Source: CAMCHP01 sp036835325 (GTDB lineage Bacteria > Bacteroidota > Bacteroidia > Flavobacteriales_D > Sanyastnellaceae). Taken from it: DNA of 64,000 bases. Below the pieces are notes generated by a model. It worked only from the letters and a program-made list of their open reading frames with translations, had not been told where the DNA came from and made no database searches. Each line of letters begins with the position of its first letter. The stretch's first letter is position 1. The stretch spans positions 6,155-70,154 of the forward strand of contig DAITMF010000013.1 in the NCBI GenBank assembly GCA_036835325.1, read 5' to 3'. The translations under genes and the position numbers were made by a program. Positions 16,468 to 24,804 of this stretch are shown piece by piece.

Positions 16468-17601
16468 ATGGATTTTACCGCCGCCCGAAAAGAACTTCAC
16501 CGGCACCCTGAAGTTTCCAACGAAGAATTTGCTACTTCACGACGCATTCGCGCCTGGCTCAATGAGCTTGGTCATCCTGACGCTGTCGTTGAACTCGACC
16601 AAACCGGTTTCGCTGCCGTTTACCGCGGTGCAGAACCGGGACCGAGAATAGCGCTGCGTTGTGAGCTTGATGCCCTACCGATTTCCGAAGTCAATACCTT
16701 TGAACATCGGTCACTGACCCCGAATGTGAGCCACAAATGTGGCCATGACGGACACATGACCGTACTGCTCGAGGTGGCCCAATTCGTCGCAAACCACCGA
16801 CCAATAGCAGGAGAGGTGGTTTTGCTCTTCCAATCGGCTGAAGAAACCGGTGACGGCGCCATTCGCGCGGTTCACCATGCTGACTTTTCGAAGGTGGCCC
16901 CTGACTTTGTGTACGCATTGCACAACATACCCGGAGTGGCTAAGCGCACAGTGCTTATCCGTGATGGGGCGTTTACACCGGGTGTGCGGAGTTTGATTTT
17001 CCGCATTTTCGGTAAAACATCGCATGCCGCAGAGCCTGAAAAGGGCTTGAATCCTGCGCTTGCTATGTCAGATTGCATACGACTGGCTGAGGCCATGACG
17101 GTGGCCGATGCCTCGCGCGATGACTTCTTCTTGATTACGACCATCCACATGACGATGGGCGAAAAGGCGTACGGCATCTCTGCGGGCTATGGCGAAGTGC
17201 ACGTGACCTTGCGCGCATGGGATGAACTTCATCTTCAATCGGCCAGTCAGATGTACTGCGATGAATGTGTCTCATCCATCCAAAAGAAAGGTTTTATTGT
17301 TGAAACCGAGTGGTGTTACGAATTTGAGGCAAACCTCAATCACCCTGAGGCCGCCCAACGCGTTCGTGAGGCCACAAAAACGCTCGAATTGCCGGTGCAG
17401 GAAATGGCAGAGCCGTTTCGTTTTGGTGAAGATTTTGGTGTGTTTACTCAGCGCTTCAAAGGCGCCATGTTCGGTTTCGGGGCGGGTGAAGCTACACCGG
17501 CGCTGCACAACCCCGATTACGATTTCCCCGATGATATACGTCCTGATGCAGCCAAGCTATTTATTGAACTTTTGAAGAGCCACCTTGAGTTTCAAGATTA
17601 A
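16468..17601 (+). CDS. M20-family amidohydrolase (IAA-amino-acid hydrolase type)
   Basis: A 377-residue metallohydrolase of the M20D/amidohydrolase type, which cleaves N-acyl or peptide bonds of small substrates. Motifs in order: RKELHRHPEVSNEE (7-20), IALRCELDALPISE (about 61-74), SHKCGHDGHMT (about 88-98, metal ligands Cys and His), FQSAEETGDGA (about 122-132, catalytic and metal Glu), ALHNIPG, the dimerisation part with HAAEPEKGLNP, and HNPDYDFPDD near the C-terminus. No signal peptide, so cytoplasmic. The substrate is unknown. Confidence 0.93.
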   Translation: MDFTAARKELHRHPEVSNEEFATSRRIRAWLNELGHPDAVVELDQTGFAAVYRGAEPGPRIALRCELDALPISEVNTFEHRSLTPNVSHKCGHDGHMTVLLEVAQFVANHRPIAGEVVLLFQSAEETGDGAIRAVHHADFSKVAPDFVYALHNIPGVAKRTVLIRDGAFTPGVRSLIFRIFGKTSHAAEPEKGLNPALAMSDCIRLAEAMTVADASRDDFFLITTIHMTMGEKAYGISAGYGEVHVTLRAWDELHLQSASQMYCDECVSSIQKKGFIVETEWCYEFEANLNHPEAAQRVREATKTLELPVQEMAEPFRFGEDFGVFTQRFKGAMFGFGAGEATPALHNPDYDFPDDIRPDAAKLFIELLKSHLEFQD

Positions 17602-17625
17602 GGAAATGCTCGAAGATAGCATTGG

Positions 17626-19347
17626 CTAGAATTGAAAGTAAATAAACGGCTGCATATCAGCTTTCAGCACTTGGTACACGAGCACGATGCCGGCCACGCA
17701 CAGCAGCACTTGAAACCAAAGTGATTGATTTGCAAACCAATCGCGGTAGCGGTCTTTCCAGCGCGATGGCAGCCAGTGCACAATCATGCCGAAGGCCATC
17801 ACAGCAAACACGCTGCCGAAGGCGGCGATGATTTGCGGAGCGAGGCTCAAATCCATGCTGGTTAACAAGCGGTTGAGCATGGCATTGGCGGTGAACCATT
17901 CTTCAACGATGCTGCGGTCAGCCTGCATTTCTTCCCAGGTGTTTGCTGAACCCGTTCTGAACCAGATTCGTGTGAAGCTGATGAAGTTGAAGGTGATGAA
18001 AATGCCCAAGGCGCGTTTCAGTCTGAGCTGTCCGTTTTTCCACGGACTGATTTTACGCCAAATCTTGTAGAGCACGATGCCCACGCCATTGAGGCCGCCC
18101 CAAAGCACAAAGTTCCAGCTTGCACCGTGCCATAAGCCGCCCAAGAGCATGGTCATCATGAGGTTGATGTTGGTCGTGTACCATGATCGGAGTGTTGGGA
18201 ATAATACCCCCAAGACGATCGCACCTGCTGCCGTCAACGCGGCGATGGAAAGAAACAACCATGAGCCGCTGAGCAAGAACACAAAGAACAAGAAGAATCC
18301 CAGTGATATGTAGGTGAACAAGCTTCCTTTGCGGTTGCCTCCCATGGGAATGTAGAGGTAGTCTTTCAGCCAAGTGCTGAGCGAAATGTGCCAGCGTTTC
18401 CAAAAGTTGGCCGGATTATCGGCTTTGTAGGGCGAATCGAAGTTCTTCGGCAGTGAAAAACCCATGAGCATGGCCACGCCAATGGCGATATCAGTGTAGC
18501 CTGAAAAATCGGCATAGACTTGCAGCGAGTAACCGTACAGGGCCATGAGGTTTTCGAAACCGGTGTAACTACCGGGGTTGGAGAATACCCTGTCAATGAA
18601 GTTGAGTGCAATGTAATCGGCCAGCAGCACCTTTTTGATGAGGCCGTTCATAATCCAAAAAACAGCGATACCGAATGCGTAGCGGGTTAATCGGTAGGGC
18701 TTGTAAATCTGTGGAATGAAGTCAGCCGCGCGTACAATCGGACCGGCGACCAACTGCGGAAAAAACGAAACGTAAAAACCAAAATCGGTCAAGCTCTTGA
18801 CGGGTTTTAACTGTCCGCGGTACACGTCGATGGCGTACGACATGGTTTGGAACGTAAAGAAGGAGATGCCCACAGGCAGCAGAATCTTATCGACCCTGAA
18901 GCCGGTGCCAAACCATGCGTTGCTGATTTCGGCAAAGTGATTGACAGGATGCCATTGGCTGCCAAAAATCACATTGAACGAGTCGGCAAAGAAGTATGCG
19001 TACTTAAAGTAAATCAGAACGCCTAAGTTCAGGGTGATGCTCATTGCGAGCCAAAGCTTCTTTGGCAAGGTGCGCTGTTCGGTGTGAATTCTGAAACCAA
19101 TCAGGTAGTCGGTCAGGGTTGAAAACAGCAAAATGGTGAAGAAGAACCCCGAGGTTTTGTAGTAGAAAAACAGGCTTACCAAGAAGAGGAAGCCATTGCG
19201 CAAGGCAAGGCGCTTGTGCACGAGGCTAAACACCGCCAAAACCATGGCGAAAAAGCCCCAGAAAAAAAGCTCAGTGAAGAGCATGGGCCGTCGTTCGTCG
19301 TACACGATCCAGCTGAGTAGTAGTTCTGAAATTGTGTCTAGGTTCAT
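17626..19347 (-). CDS. MBOAT family O-acyltransferase (AlgI/PatA/DltB-like)
   Basis: A 573-residue polytopic membrane acyltransferase that would move an acyl group, usually acetyl, to the outer face of the membrane. Hallmarks: FFPQLVAGPIVRAADF (195-210), YADFSGYTDIAIG (278-290), FWKRWHISLSTWLKDYLYIP (315-334, His320) and LGGLWHGASWNFVLWGG (402-418, invariant His407). Between the GGNRKG block and the catalytic loop there is a segment of about 55 residues (340-394) with two extra hydrophobic helices. It is the last gene of a four-gene operon; its ATG overlaps the upstream SGNH stop (ATGA). The pairing with SGNH proteins suggests glycan O-acylation. Confidence 0.92.
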   Translation of the reverse strand: MNLDTISELLLSWIVYDERRPMLFTELFFWGFFAMVLAVFSLVHKRLALRNGFLFLVSLFFYYKTSGFFFTILLFSTLTDYLIGFRIHTEQRTLPKKLWLAMSITLNLGVLIYFKYAYFFADSFNVIFGSQWHPVNHFAEISNAWFGTGFRVDKILLPVGISFFTFQTMSYAIDVYRGQLKPVKSLTDFGFYVSFFPQLVAGPIVRAADFIPQIYKPYRLTRYAFGIAVFWIMNGLIKKVLLADYIALNFIDRVFSNPGSYTGFENLMALYGYSLQVYADFSGYTDIAIGVAMLMGFSLPKNFDSPYKADNPANFWKRWHISLSTWLKDYLYIPMGGNRKGSLFTYISLGFFLFFVFLLSGSWLFLSIAALTAAGAIVLGVLFPTLRSWYTTNINLMMTMLLGGLWHGASWNFVLWGGLNGVGIVLYKIWRKISPWKNGQLRLKRALGIFITFNFISFTRIWFRTGSANTWEEMQADRSIVEEWFTANAMLNRLLTSMDLSLAPQIIAAFGSVFAVMAFGMIVHWLPSRWKDRYRDWFANQSLWFQVLLCVAGIVLVYQVLKADMQPFIYFQF

Positions 19348-20711
19348 TCTTCAGCAGGTGAAATAGGTCGGCGTTGTGCATCGGCACGAGCTATGCCCAC
19401 CTCAAAAAACCGAGCGAGTTCATCGAGCATGGCCAAGTACATCAAATCGGCTTGGAGGGTGTAACCTTCTCGCGTGAAGTGAATTTTGTCGCTTTTGGCC
19501 AAACCGCTGTTTTGCCATGCGCCGATTGAACCACGGCCCCCCATGACGCTGTACAAATCCCATACTGCGCCTTTGTGTTTGCGCGCAAGCTGCACCATAG
19601 CGCTTTGTACTTTGTCACCATTGGGGTTAGGACGGCCTTTGTAGTGGTTGTCGCTGTTGGTGAGAAAAACAAGGGCAACGTCGGGGTTGATGTGCTTGTA
19701 CATGGCAACCAGGCTGTCGTAGCGTTCAGTGAATTGTGCGGCATTGAAACGGTCAGCAGGCACATGGGCGTCGTTTACGCCAATGCCGAAAAAGACGAGG
19801 TCTGGTGCGAGGGTTTCAAGCTGGCTCGCCATACCCTCAGACCTCAGAAAGCTGTAGGTTGAAGCGCCGTTCACGCCAATGTCGTTCCAGGTAATTCCCG
19901 CACCAGCTGATGATCCGAGCCATGCGCCATAGACTTCTGAATCGCCAAGGCTAGTGCTGTCTTTAATGAAGCTGAACGATAGCGTGTCGATTACGGCGTT
20001 GAGGTCCCACTGGGTGAATCCATGAACTGAGTCGGTGAAGCTGTGAATGACTTTGGCATTTCCGCTCCAGGTTATTTTTGGGTTGGATGGATGGATGGCA
20101 TGGTACAAACGAACCCGGTCTCCGGCATAGTGGATGCTGTCACCGCGGTATGCCCAAAGTTTCAATGCTGCACTGTCGGATGCCGTCGTGAGGGTGAAGC
20201 CGCTGATGCCCCAACGGCAGATTTCTTTTCTGACGGAGCAGCGGCATGCGTTCCATTCACCGCTTGAGCTGCTTCCTGTGAATACGGTACTATTGGTTTT
20301 TCCAACCCTGAATGGGACGAGCAATCCGCGCTGGTTCACACTGCCTGGAGCGAGGTCGTTGAAGAGTTCACGCATGCGGTGGCCAATCATACCTGCCTGA
20401 ACATGCGAGCCGCCCATGTGCACCACGTTCAGCTCACCTTCGCCGGTGTAAAGCACATTGGCCATGCGTGACCAAACGAGCTCAAAAGCTTCGCTGCCGC
20501 CGGGGTAGGAGAATCCGGCATCCTCGAGTTGCAAAAACGGATACCGTTCAGCAATCACCGTGCGCCGCGAAGCATTTTGGTAAGCACTTAACGGCGTGGT
20601 GCCGGCAAAGGCATCCGGCGAAGCCGAAAAACCCCCATCAACGGCTAAAGAAACGCCGAGCGCAAGGGCGATGCAAGCAGCAAAGGCGGTGAAGGAGTTA
20701 GGGCAATTCAT
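19344..20711 (-). CDS. SGNH-hydrolase-like exported protein, second copy
   Basis: A 455-residue protein with an N-terminal hydrophobic export segment (about 6-26). The SGNH blocks are VVHMGGSHVQAG (nucleophile candidate Ser102, with GGS in place of GDS), VFFGIGVNDAHVP (Asn block) and SDKIHFTREGY (Asp408, His411). Such enzymes hydrolyse or transfer O-acyl groups on glycans. The frame is open 61 codons further, but that would lie deep inside the upstream gene; the ATG at 20711 overlaps the upstream stop by 14 nt and gives a normal export signal. It is coupled to the MBOAT gene by ATGA. The two SGNH proteins of this operon seem distantly related. Confidence 0.85.
   Translation of the reverse strand: MNCPNSFTAFAACIALALGVSLAVDGGFSASPDAFAGTTPLSAYQNASRRTVIAERYPFLQLEDAGFSYPGGSEAFELVWSRMANVLYTGEGELNVVHMGGSHVQAGMIGHRMRELFNDLAPGSVNQRGLLVPFRVGKTNSTVFTGSSSSGEWNACRCSVRKEICRWGISGFTLTTASDSAALKLWAYRGDSIHYAGDRVRLYHAIHPSNPKITWSGNAKVIHSFTDSVHGFTQWDLNAVIDTLSFSFIKDSTSLGDSEVYGAWLGSSAGAGITWNDIGVNGASTYSFLRSEGMASQLETLAPDLVFFGIGVNDAHVPADRFNAAQFTERYDSLVAMYKHINPDVALVFLTNSDNHYKGRPNPNGDKVQSAMVQLARKHKGAVWDLYSVMGGRGSIGAWQNSGLAKSDKIHFTREGYTLQADLMYLAMLDELARFFEVGIARADAQRRPISPAEE
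20075..20098 (-). repeat. GGATGGATGGATGG mini-repeat with T tract, in coding sequence
   Basis: A T5 tract, then GGGTT and three and a half GGAT units (20085-20098) on the plus strand. On the coding (minus) strand it encodes AIHPSNPK inside the second SGNH protein. It has the same layout as the other dispersed copies. Confidence 0.7.
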
Positions 20712-22194
20712 CGGTATTTTTCTCAGCATCAAACAAAGCGCGTACCAACAATTCGGCCACGCGCAAAGCGCCCTTCGGCGTGAAGTGCACATAATCGGTG
20801 CCGGCCAGCGGCGGATCAGCTGAAACCCAAGCCTCCATAGAGTTGCGGCCGCCCATGACTTCGTACAAATCCCAGTACCCACAACCCGTTTCAAAGGCGG
20901 CTTTTTTAAGTTCGTCGCGCACCGTTTCGAGCATGGGGTAGGTCACGAAGGCGTCGCCAACCTTGTGCGCCATGTCTGACGGACCAATCAGCAAAATGGG
21001 CGTTTCGGGCAGCAACTCTTGGAAGAGCCTGATTTGGCTTTGAATCCAACGGCCATAATTCTCAGCAGCAACGCTGTCTTTGACGTAGGGTACGGTATTG
21101 CCTCCGTACTGCAAGATGACCATTCCAACGGGGTCTTCGCGCAGGCGGCGGCCCAGTTGGCCACGGTCCATTTTGCGAAAAATAGTACCTGAACTGCCCC
21201 GCATGCCGATGTTATCAACCTGAATGCCCGAATTGCCTTCGAAGCCTACGGCGTAGCATTCAACAGGACCTCCATCGAAGACGAAACGCAGTTCACCTGA
21301 ATTTGACGACAATGCCCACGTGAGTGTGCGTTGCGCCGAATCAACGGGCAATCGGTGGCTCGAGAAGAGCGAATCGCCAACAAACACACTCAGTTTGGCT
21401 TCGCGGGTATAGTTGCCGTAAAGCAGCTTAACTTGTTCGAAATTGGCCGCTCGGCCGTAGGCCATGCCTGATTTTCTGAAGCGCAACTCTGCCTCGCTGC
21501 TGTCGTAGGTGGCGAAGGTGCCCAAGGGAGCGTAGCGCGAATGGGTGATTGACGTGTCGAGCTTTCCGTAGATGGTGTAGCGTTTCCAGTTGGCCGATGC
21601 GCTTTGTTTTACTGCTCCCGTAGGCACCACCTCCACCGCAGGAACCCAGCCTGCACCGGCACCCCCGAAACGTTTTTGCAGTTCGTTTCGCAGGTAGTTG
21701 GTGATGCGATCGGTTTCAATTTGCGAGTCGCCGTAATGAAGCACACGCAGTTTTCCACCCGATTTGGGCAACGACCTGGCACGCTCAAAAAAGCGGGAGA
21801 GGTGCTTGAAGCCGTTCGTGCCTGACTGAATCCTCATCCGTTCTTTGGCAAGGCTCAGTTGTGCAAGGGCTGCGCTGTCAGCATCAGGCGGAAAGCCCCC
21901 TTGGGTTAAGAGGCTGGGGTCAATGCTTCGGTCAATGCCTGAGTCGTTGGTGCTGTCAGTTGTTTCATTGAGCAACGGGGTGTACTGATCAAGAAAATCA
22001 GCGGCATCAACAATCCCTTCTTTTTCAACGGGTTGTAAGAAGTTTTCGAACCGTGAGAAGCTTAGCCGGGTATCACCCCAAAGCGCAATGCCTTCTTCGG
22101 GAATGGCCAACATCAGCACAGCGCAACCCGCACCTATGAGCAGGAGAACTTTCAGCGTGAAGAGTGGTGATACCGGCTGGTTGTTTGCGTTCAC
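20698..22194 (-). CDS. SGNH/GDSL-like exported acyl-esterase or transferase, first copy
   Basis: A 498-residue protein with one N-terminal membrane helix (about 12-32) and an extracytoplasmic SGNH domain. Block I is RVLHYGDSQIETDR (Ser157), followed by VILQYGGNTVPYVKD and, at the C-terminus, GTDYVHFTPKGA (Asp467, His470). I place the start at a GTG (22194) because it overlaps the upstream TGA as GTGA, the same coupling seen elsewhere here, and puts the membrane helix at the right place; an ATG at 22251 would overlap the upstream gene by 61 nt. It could act like PatB/AlgX as the partner of the MBOAT protein. Confidence 0.85.
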   Translation of the reverse strand: MNANNQPVSPLFTLKVLLLIGAGCAVLMLAIPEEGIALWGDTRLSFSRFENFLQPVEKEGIVDAADFLDQYTPLLNETTDSTNDSGIDRSIDPSLLTQGGFPPDADSAALAQLSLAKERMRIQSGTNGFKHLSRFFERARSLPKSGGKLRVLHYGDSQIETDRITNYLRNELQKRFGGAGAGWVPAVEVVPTGAVKQSASANWKRYTIYGKLDTSITHSRYAPLGTFATYDSSEAELRFRKSGMAYGRAANFEQVKLLYGNYTREAKLSVFVGDSLFSSHRLPVDSAQRTLTWALSSNSGELRFVFDGGPVECYAVGFEGNSGIQVDNIGMRGSSGTIFRKMDRGQLGRRLREDPVGMVILQYGGNTVPYVKDSVAAENYGRWIQSQIRLFQELLPETPILLIGPSDMAHKVGDAFVTYPMLETVRDELKKAAFETGCGYWDLYEVMGGRNSMEAWVSADPPLAGTDYVHFTPKGALRVAELLVRALFDAEKNTDELP

Positions 22195-23555
22195 GGTAGG
22201 TAGATGATCAATTTCATGCCCGGACGAATCGACGCGCCGACGCTGTTCCATTCCATAATGTCATCGGCGCTCACTCCTGGATACTTTCGCGCGATGAGCC
22301 AGAGCGAGTCACCTTCTTTGACGGTGTATTCGAGTGACTGTCCTCGCGCCATCGGAGAATCTTCTACGGGGGCCAGCTTAGGCGCCTCCTGTGCCACCAG
22401 CGCGGCTTCACGAGCAAAGATGGTGAGCACTTGGCCAACGTTGATGCGGTCGCTTCGCAAGTTGTTCCACGCCATTAAATCGCTTACCCGAACGCCGAAG
22501 CGACGGGCGATGGCTCCGAGCACATCGCCGCTGCGCACCTTGTAAGTCGTTGCAGCAGTTTCAGCAACGGAGCTTGCGGGCGTTACATCTTTTTTGGCGG
22601 GTACAAAGGCGTAGGCAGAATCGCTCAATGCCTCGAATGCCAGTGCCGCACTTTTGGAGAGCACAACGGGCAAACGGTCGTCGGGCAACAGCACTTGATT
22701 GGTGAACCATGGGTGCAAAGCAGCGAGGGTTTCGGCCTCCATTCCAAGAACGCTCTGAACAGCGTCGAAGCGCAGGGTATCGGTCAGTTCAACTTCTTCA
22801 AATTCGGTGAGAAAGTGCACCCAGGCGCTAGCTGAGCCTCCGCGATCGGTGTGTTGCAGCAAGCGCATGCCCACTTTTAGGCAGCCGAGGTAGTCGATCA
22901 ATGCTTGGTCACCGGTGCCTGGTTCGCAGCGATCGGCATAGGCCATGCCAAAACGCAGGGCGATGGCCACGCGCACCGGGTCGTTGTGGTAACGTTGGTC
23001 GAGCAACGCCAAGAGCACAACTGCCGCGTTGGTCGCTTGTGCAGGAGACTTGCGCTCATCGATGAAACGTGTAACTTTTAGTCCGCTTATGCGGGCATTC
23101 AAGCGGTCAAAAGCCCACAGCCCTGCTCGGTTCAGATCTTCGTAATGCGGATTCATGCCCGATAAGGCTACAGGCAGCCAGGCATATTCCAAATTGAGGT
23201 CATTTTCGGTGAGCAGTTGCTCAATTAAGGGCACATACAAATCGGCAGTTACGCCGGCAGCCTTGTAAACCGTGCAATCGTCGGCGAAAAAGCGCGAAAC
23301 CCATTTGGAATCGATTGCGGGGTCGTTGACCCATTCATCCAACCCCAAACTGAGTGCACCCGGAGCCGGCAATTCATTGCTGAGCTGGGGAAGGCAGGGC
23401 AGGGCAGGGGCTTCACGTTTGATGAACAGCTTGGCAAACGACTGACGACCTGCCAGTTCGAGCACAGCCCCTTGGTGCGATTGAGCCCAAGAAACGGCGC
23501 TAACCAGCGCGAAAAACGCGAAAAACGCAGGACACATAACGGTTGAGCGCGGCAT
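22191..23555 (-). CDS. Double-LysM protein with degenerate lytic transglycosylase domain
   Basis: A 454-residue exported protein (signal peptide ending VSWAQ, residue 25). Residues about 85-210 align by eye with MltD-like transglycosylases: NLEYAWLPVALSGMNPHYED, then RAGLWAF, then IDERKSPAQATNAA. The catalytic Glu of the usual LPIVES motif is replaced (Leu131), and the later AYNAG motif is also missing, so it should be inactive as a lytic enzyme. Two LysM domains, 338-380 and 410-453, would bind peptidoglycan or another N-acetylglucosamine polymer. It is the first gene of the SGNH-SGNH-MBOAT operon and may target that machinery to the glycan. Confidence 0.88.
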   Translation of the reverse strand: MPRSTVMCPAFFAFFALVSAVSWAQSHQGAVLELAGRQSFAKLFIKREAPALPCLPQLSNELPAPGALSLGLDEWVNDPAIDSKWVSRFFADDCTVYKAAGVTADLYVPLIEQLLTENDLNLEYAWLPVALSGMNPHYEDLNRAGLWAFDRLNARISGLKVTRFIDERKSPAQATNAAVVLLALLDQRYHNDPVRVAIALRFGMAYADRCEPGTGDQALIDYLGCLKVGMRLLQHTDRGGSASAWVHFLTEFEEVELTDTLRFDAVQSVLGMEAETLAALHPWFTNQVLLPDDRLPVVLSKSAALAFEALSDSAYAFVPAKKDVTPASSVAETAATTYKVRSGDVLGAIARRFGVRVSDLMAWNNLRSDRINVGQVLTIFAREAALVAQEAPKLAPVEDSPMARGQSLEYTVKEGDSLWLIARKYPGVSADDIMEWNSVGASIRPGMKLIIYLP

Positions 23556-23559
23556 CGCT

Positions 23560-23567
23560 GCGAAGTT
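23560..23567 (-). promoter_or_regulatory. -7 box of the LysM-SGNH-SGNH-MBOAT operon
   Basis: TAACTTCG on the minus strand ends four bases before the ATG at 23555. It differs at one position from TAnnTTTG and would give a leaderless transcript. Confidence 0.4.
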
Positions 23568-23662
23568 AAATGAAACTATCAGACGCTATCTTACAAACCC
23601 GGCGTGATATCAACGTATATGTGTACACAAACACACCGTACCGAGGTTTTCTCAAATCTCTG

Positions 23663-23670
23663 TAAGTTTG
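23663..23670 (+). promoter_or_regulatory. -7 box of the LytTR regulator gene
   Basis: TAAGTTTG, 16 nt before the ATG at 23687, matches TAnnTTTG. Confidence 0.5.
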
Positions 23671-23686
23671 AAAACGCACCGAGAAT

Positions 23687-24382
23687 ATGAATTGTTTGAT
23701 TGTTGATGACGATAAGATGTCGCGCTCTTCGCTTGAGTTTATCTGCTCTCGCATTGATGGCGTGAACACCACCACAGTGAGCAGTGCGCTAGAAGCCTCG
23801 CGCTTATTGAATTCGCAAACGTTTGATCTGATTTTTCTCGACATCGAAATGCCTGAGATGAACGGGTTAGACTTGATCCGGTTCTCAAAGCGCATGCCGC
23901 CCATTATCATCACTTCGGCCAACACGAAGTACGCGTTTGATGCATTTCAGCTCGATGCGGTCGACTACTTGGCCAAGCCGCTAACCTTGCCACGTGTTAT
24001 GAAAGCCATTACCAAGGTCAGTGCCTTGTCAGAGCTCTCATCAAACAATACGGTTCAGCCGGTTGGCGACAGCAGCGTGTTTATTCGCGTTGACGGAAAG
24101 CACATCAAACTCGATTTCAACGACATTTTCGTTGTTGAGAGCATGCGCGACTACGTAATGTTTCGCACCGAGAAGAGCCGGTTTATTGTGCACAGCACCT
24201 TGAAGAACATCGAAGAACGCTTGGGCCATGACCGCCGGTTCTTGAAAATTCACCGCTCGTTCATTATCAACACCGATACCATCACCGACTTCGATGAGCG
24301 TTCTGTGGTGTGCGGGCCCTACAACATTCCGGTATCGCGGTCAAACCGTACCGTTTTGCAGAAGCACCTGAGCTCGTTCTAG
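23687..24382 (+). CDS. LytTR-family response regulator
   Basis: A 231-residue response regulator. Residues 1-115 are a receiver domain with the acidic pocket VDDD (7-10), phosphoacceptor Asp52 in FLDIEMPEMNG, a conserved Thr/Ser region IIITSAN and Lys in YLAKPLT. Residues about 130-231 are a LytTR DNA-binding domain (VESMRDYVMFRTEKSRFIV, then LKIHRSFIINTD). Most LytTR regulators lie next to a LytS-type or 7TM kinase; none is adjacent here, so it is an orphan. Targets are unknown. Confidence 0.95.
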   Translation: MNCLIVDDDKMSRSSLEFICSRIDGVNTTTVSSALEASRLLNSQTFDLIFLDIEMPEMNGLDLIRFSKRMPPIIITSANTKYAFDAFQLDAVDYLAKPLTLPRVMKAITKVSALSELSSNNTVQPVGDSSVFIRVDGKHIKLDFNDIFVVESMRDYVMFRTEKSRFIVHSTLKNIEERLGHDRRFLKIHRSFIINTDTITDFDERSVVCGPYNIPVSRSNRTVLQKHLSSF

Positions 24383-24390
24383 GCCGTGAA

Positions 24391-24422
24391 ATGAAAAAAG
24401 CCACCCCCGAAAGAGTGGCTTC
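24391..24422 (-). terminator. Intrinsic terminator, T tract on the minus strand
   Basis: AAGCCAC/GTGGCTT hairpin with a C-rich/GAAAGA loop. The T6 tract lies on the minus-strand side (GGTGGCTTTTTT), so it best ends leftward transcription; it may act weakly for the LytTR gene too. Confidence 0.65.
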
Positions 24423-24454
24423 ACTAACCAATGATGTCCTATTGCTATCAGTAC

Positions 24455-24601
24455 TCACGTCTGATTACCGTAGGCATGACACTCAAAGATGTGCATTTTG
24501 CGTCGTAATCGCAAACTTCCGCGACGGAATAGGAATTGTCCTACACGAATACCTGTAAAAATACGTCGGTAGTACATCTTCCAGTTTTTGACCTTTAGCA
24601 T
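24455..24601 (-). CDS. Possible small basic protein (48 residues), uncertain
   Basis: The stretch 24423-24804 (382 nt) has no clear gene on either strand. The only candidate is this minus-strand frame, encoding a very basic 48-residue peptide (MLKVKNWKMYYRRIFTGIR ... RLRRKMHIF) that ends 33 nt before the minus-strand terminator at 24391-24422. The terminator argues that something is transcribed leftward through here, either this peptide, a non-coding RNA, or the 3' end of the SRPBCC transcript. The rest of the stretch is AT-rich close to 24770-24800 and contains a GGAT mini-repeat. Confidence 0.22.
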   Translation of the reverse strand: MLKVKNWKMYYRRIFTGIRVGQFLFRRGSLRLRRKMHIFECHAYGNQT

Positions 24602-24612
24602 GGCTGAGGGTC

Positions 24613-24636
24613 TTTTTTTTGGGGATGGATGGACGG
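24613..24636 (-). repeat. GGATGGATGG mini-repeat with T8 tract, intergenic
   Basis: Eight T residues followed by GGGGATGGATGGACGG on the plus strand, so CCATCCATCCCC plus A8 on the minus strand. It lies in the gene-free stretch between the LytTR and SRPBCC genes. Confidence 0.75.
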
Positions 24637-24804
24637 TCTTCGACGCGGTACTCGCCCGTATACACCTGTCTGCTTCGTTCGGCGCTGTGTGACCTGAGGT
24701 CTTGGAAGGATGCTGATTTAGGTGTAAAGCTTTGGATTCATTGAAAGTAATGAACTGTATGGATAACAATTCATTATAGCTTTAATGATAATTTATTTGT
24801 CGCG

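Noticed and set aside
17602..17625. Hairpin AATGCT/AGCATT between the M20 and MBOAT genes as a terminator
   Set aside because: Only 6 bp, AT-rich, and without a T run on either side.
20712..20894. Longer N-terminus for the second SGNH protein
   Set aside because: The extra 61 residues lie wholly inside the upstream gene and are Arg/Cys/Trp-rich; the ATG at 20711 gives a normal export signal.
22195..22251. ATG at 22251 as start of the first SGNH gene
   Set aside because: It would overlap the LysM gene by 61 nt and add a polar stretch before the membrane helix; the GTG in a GTGA overlap fits better.
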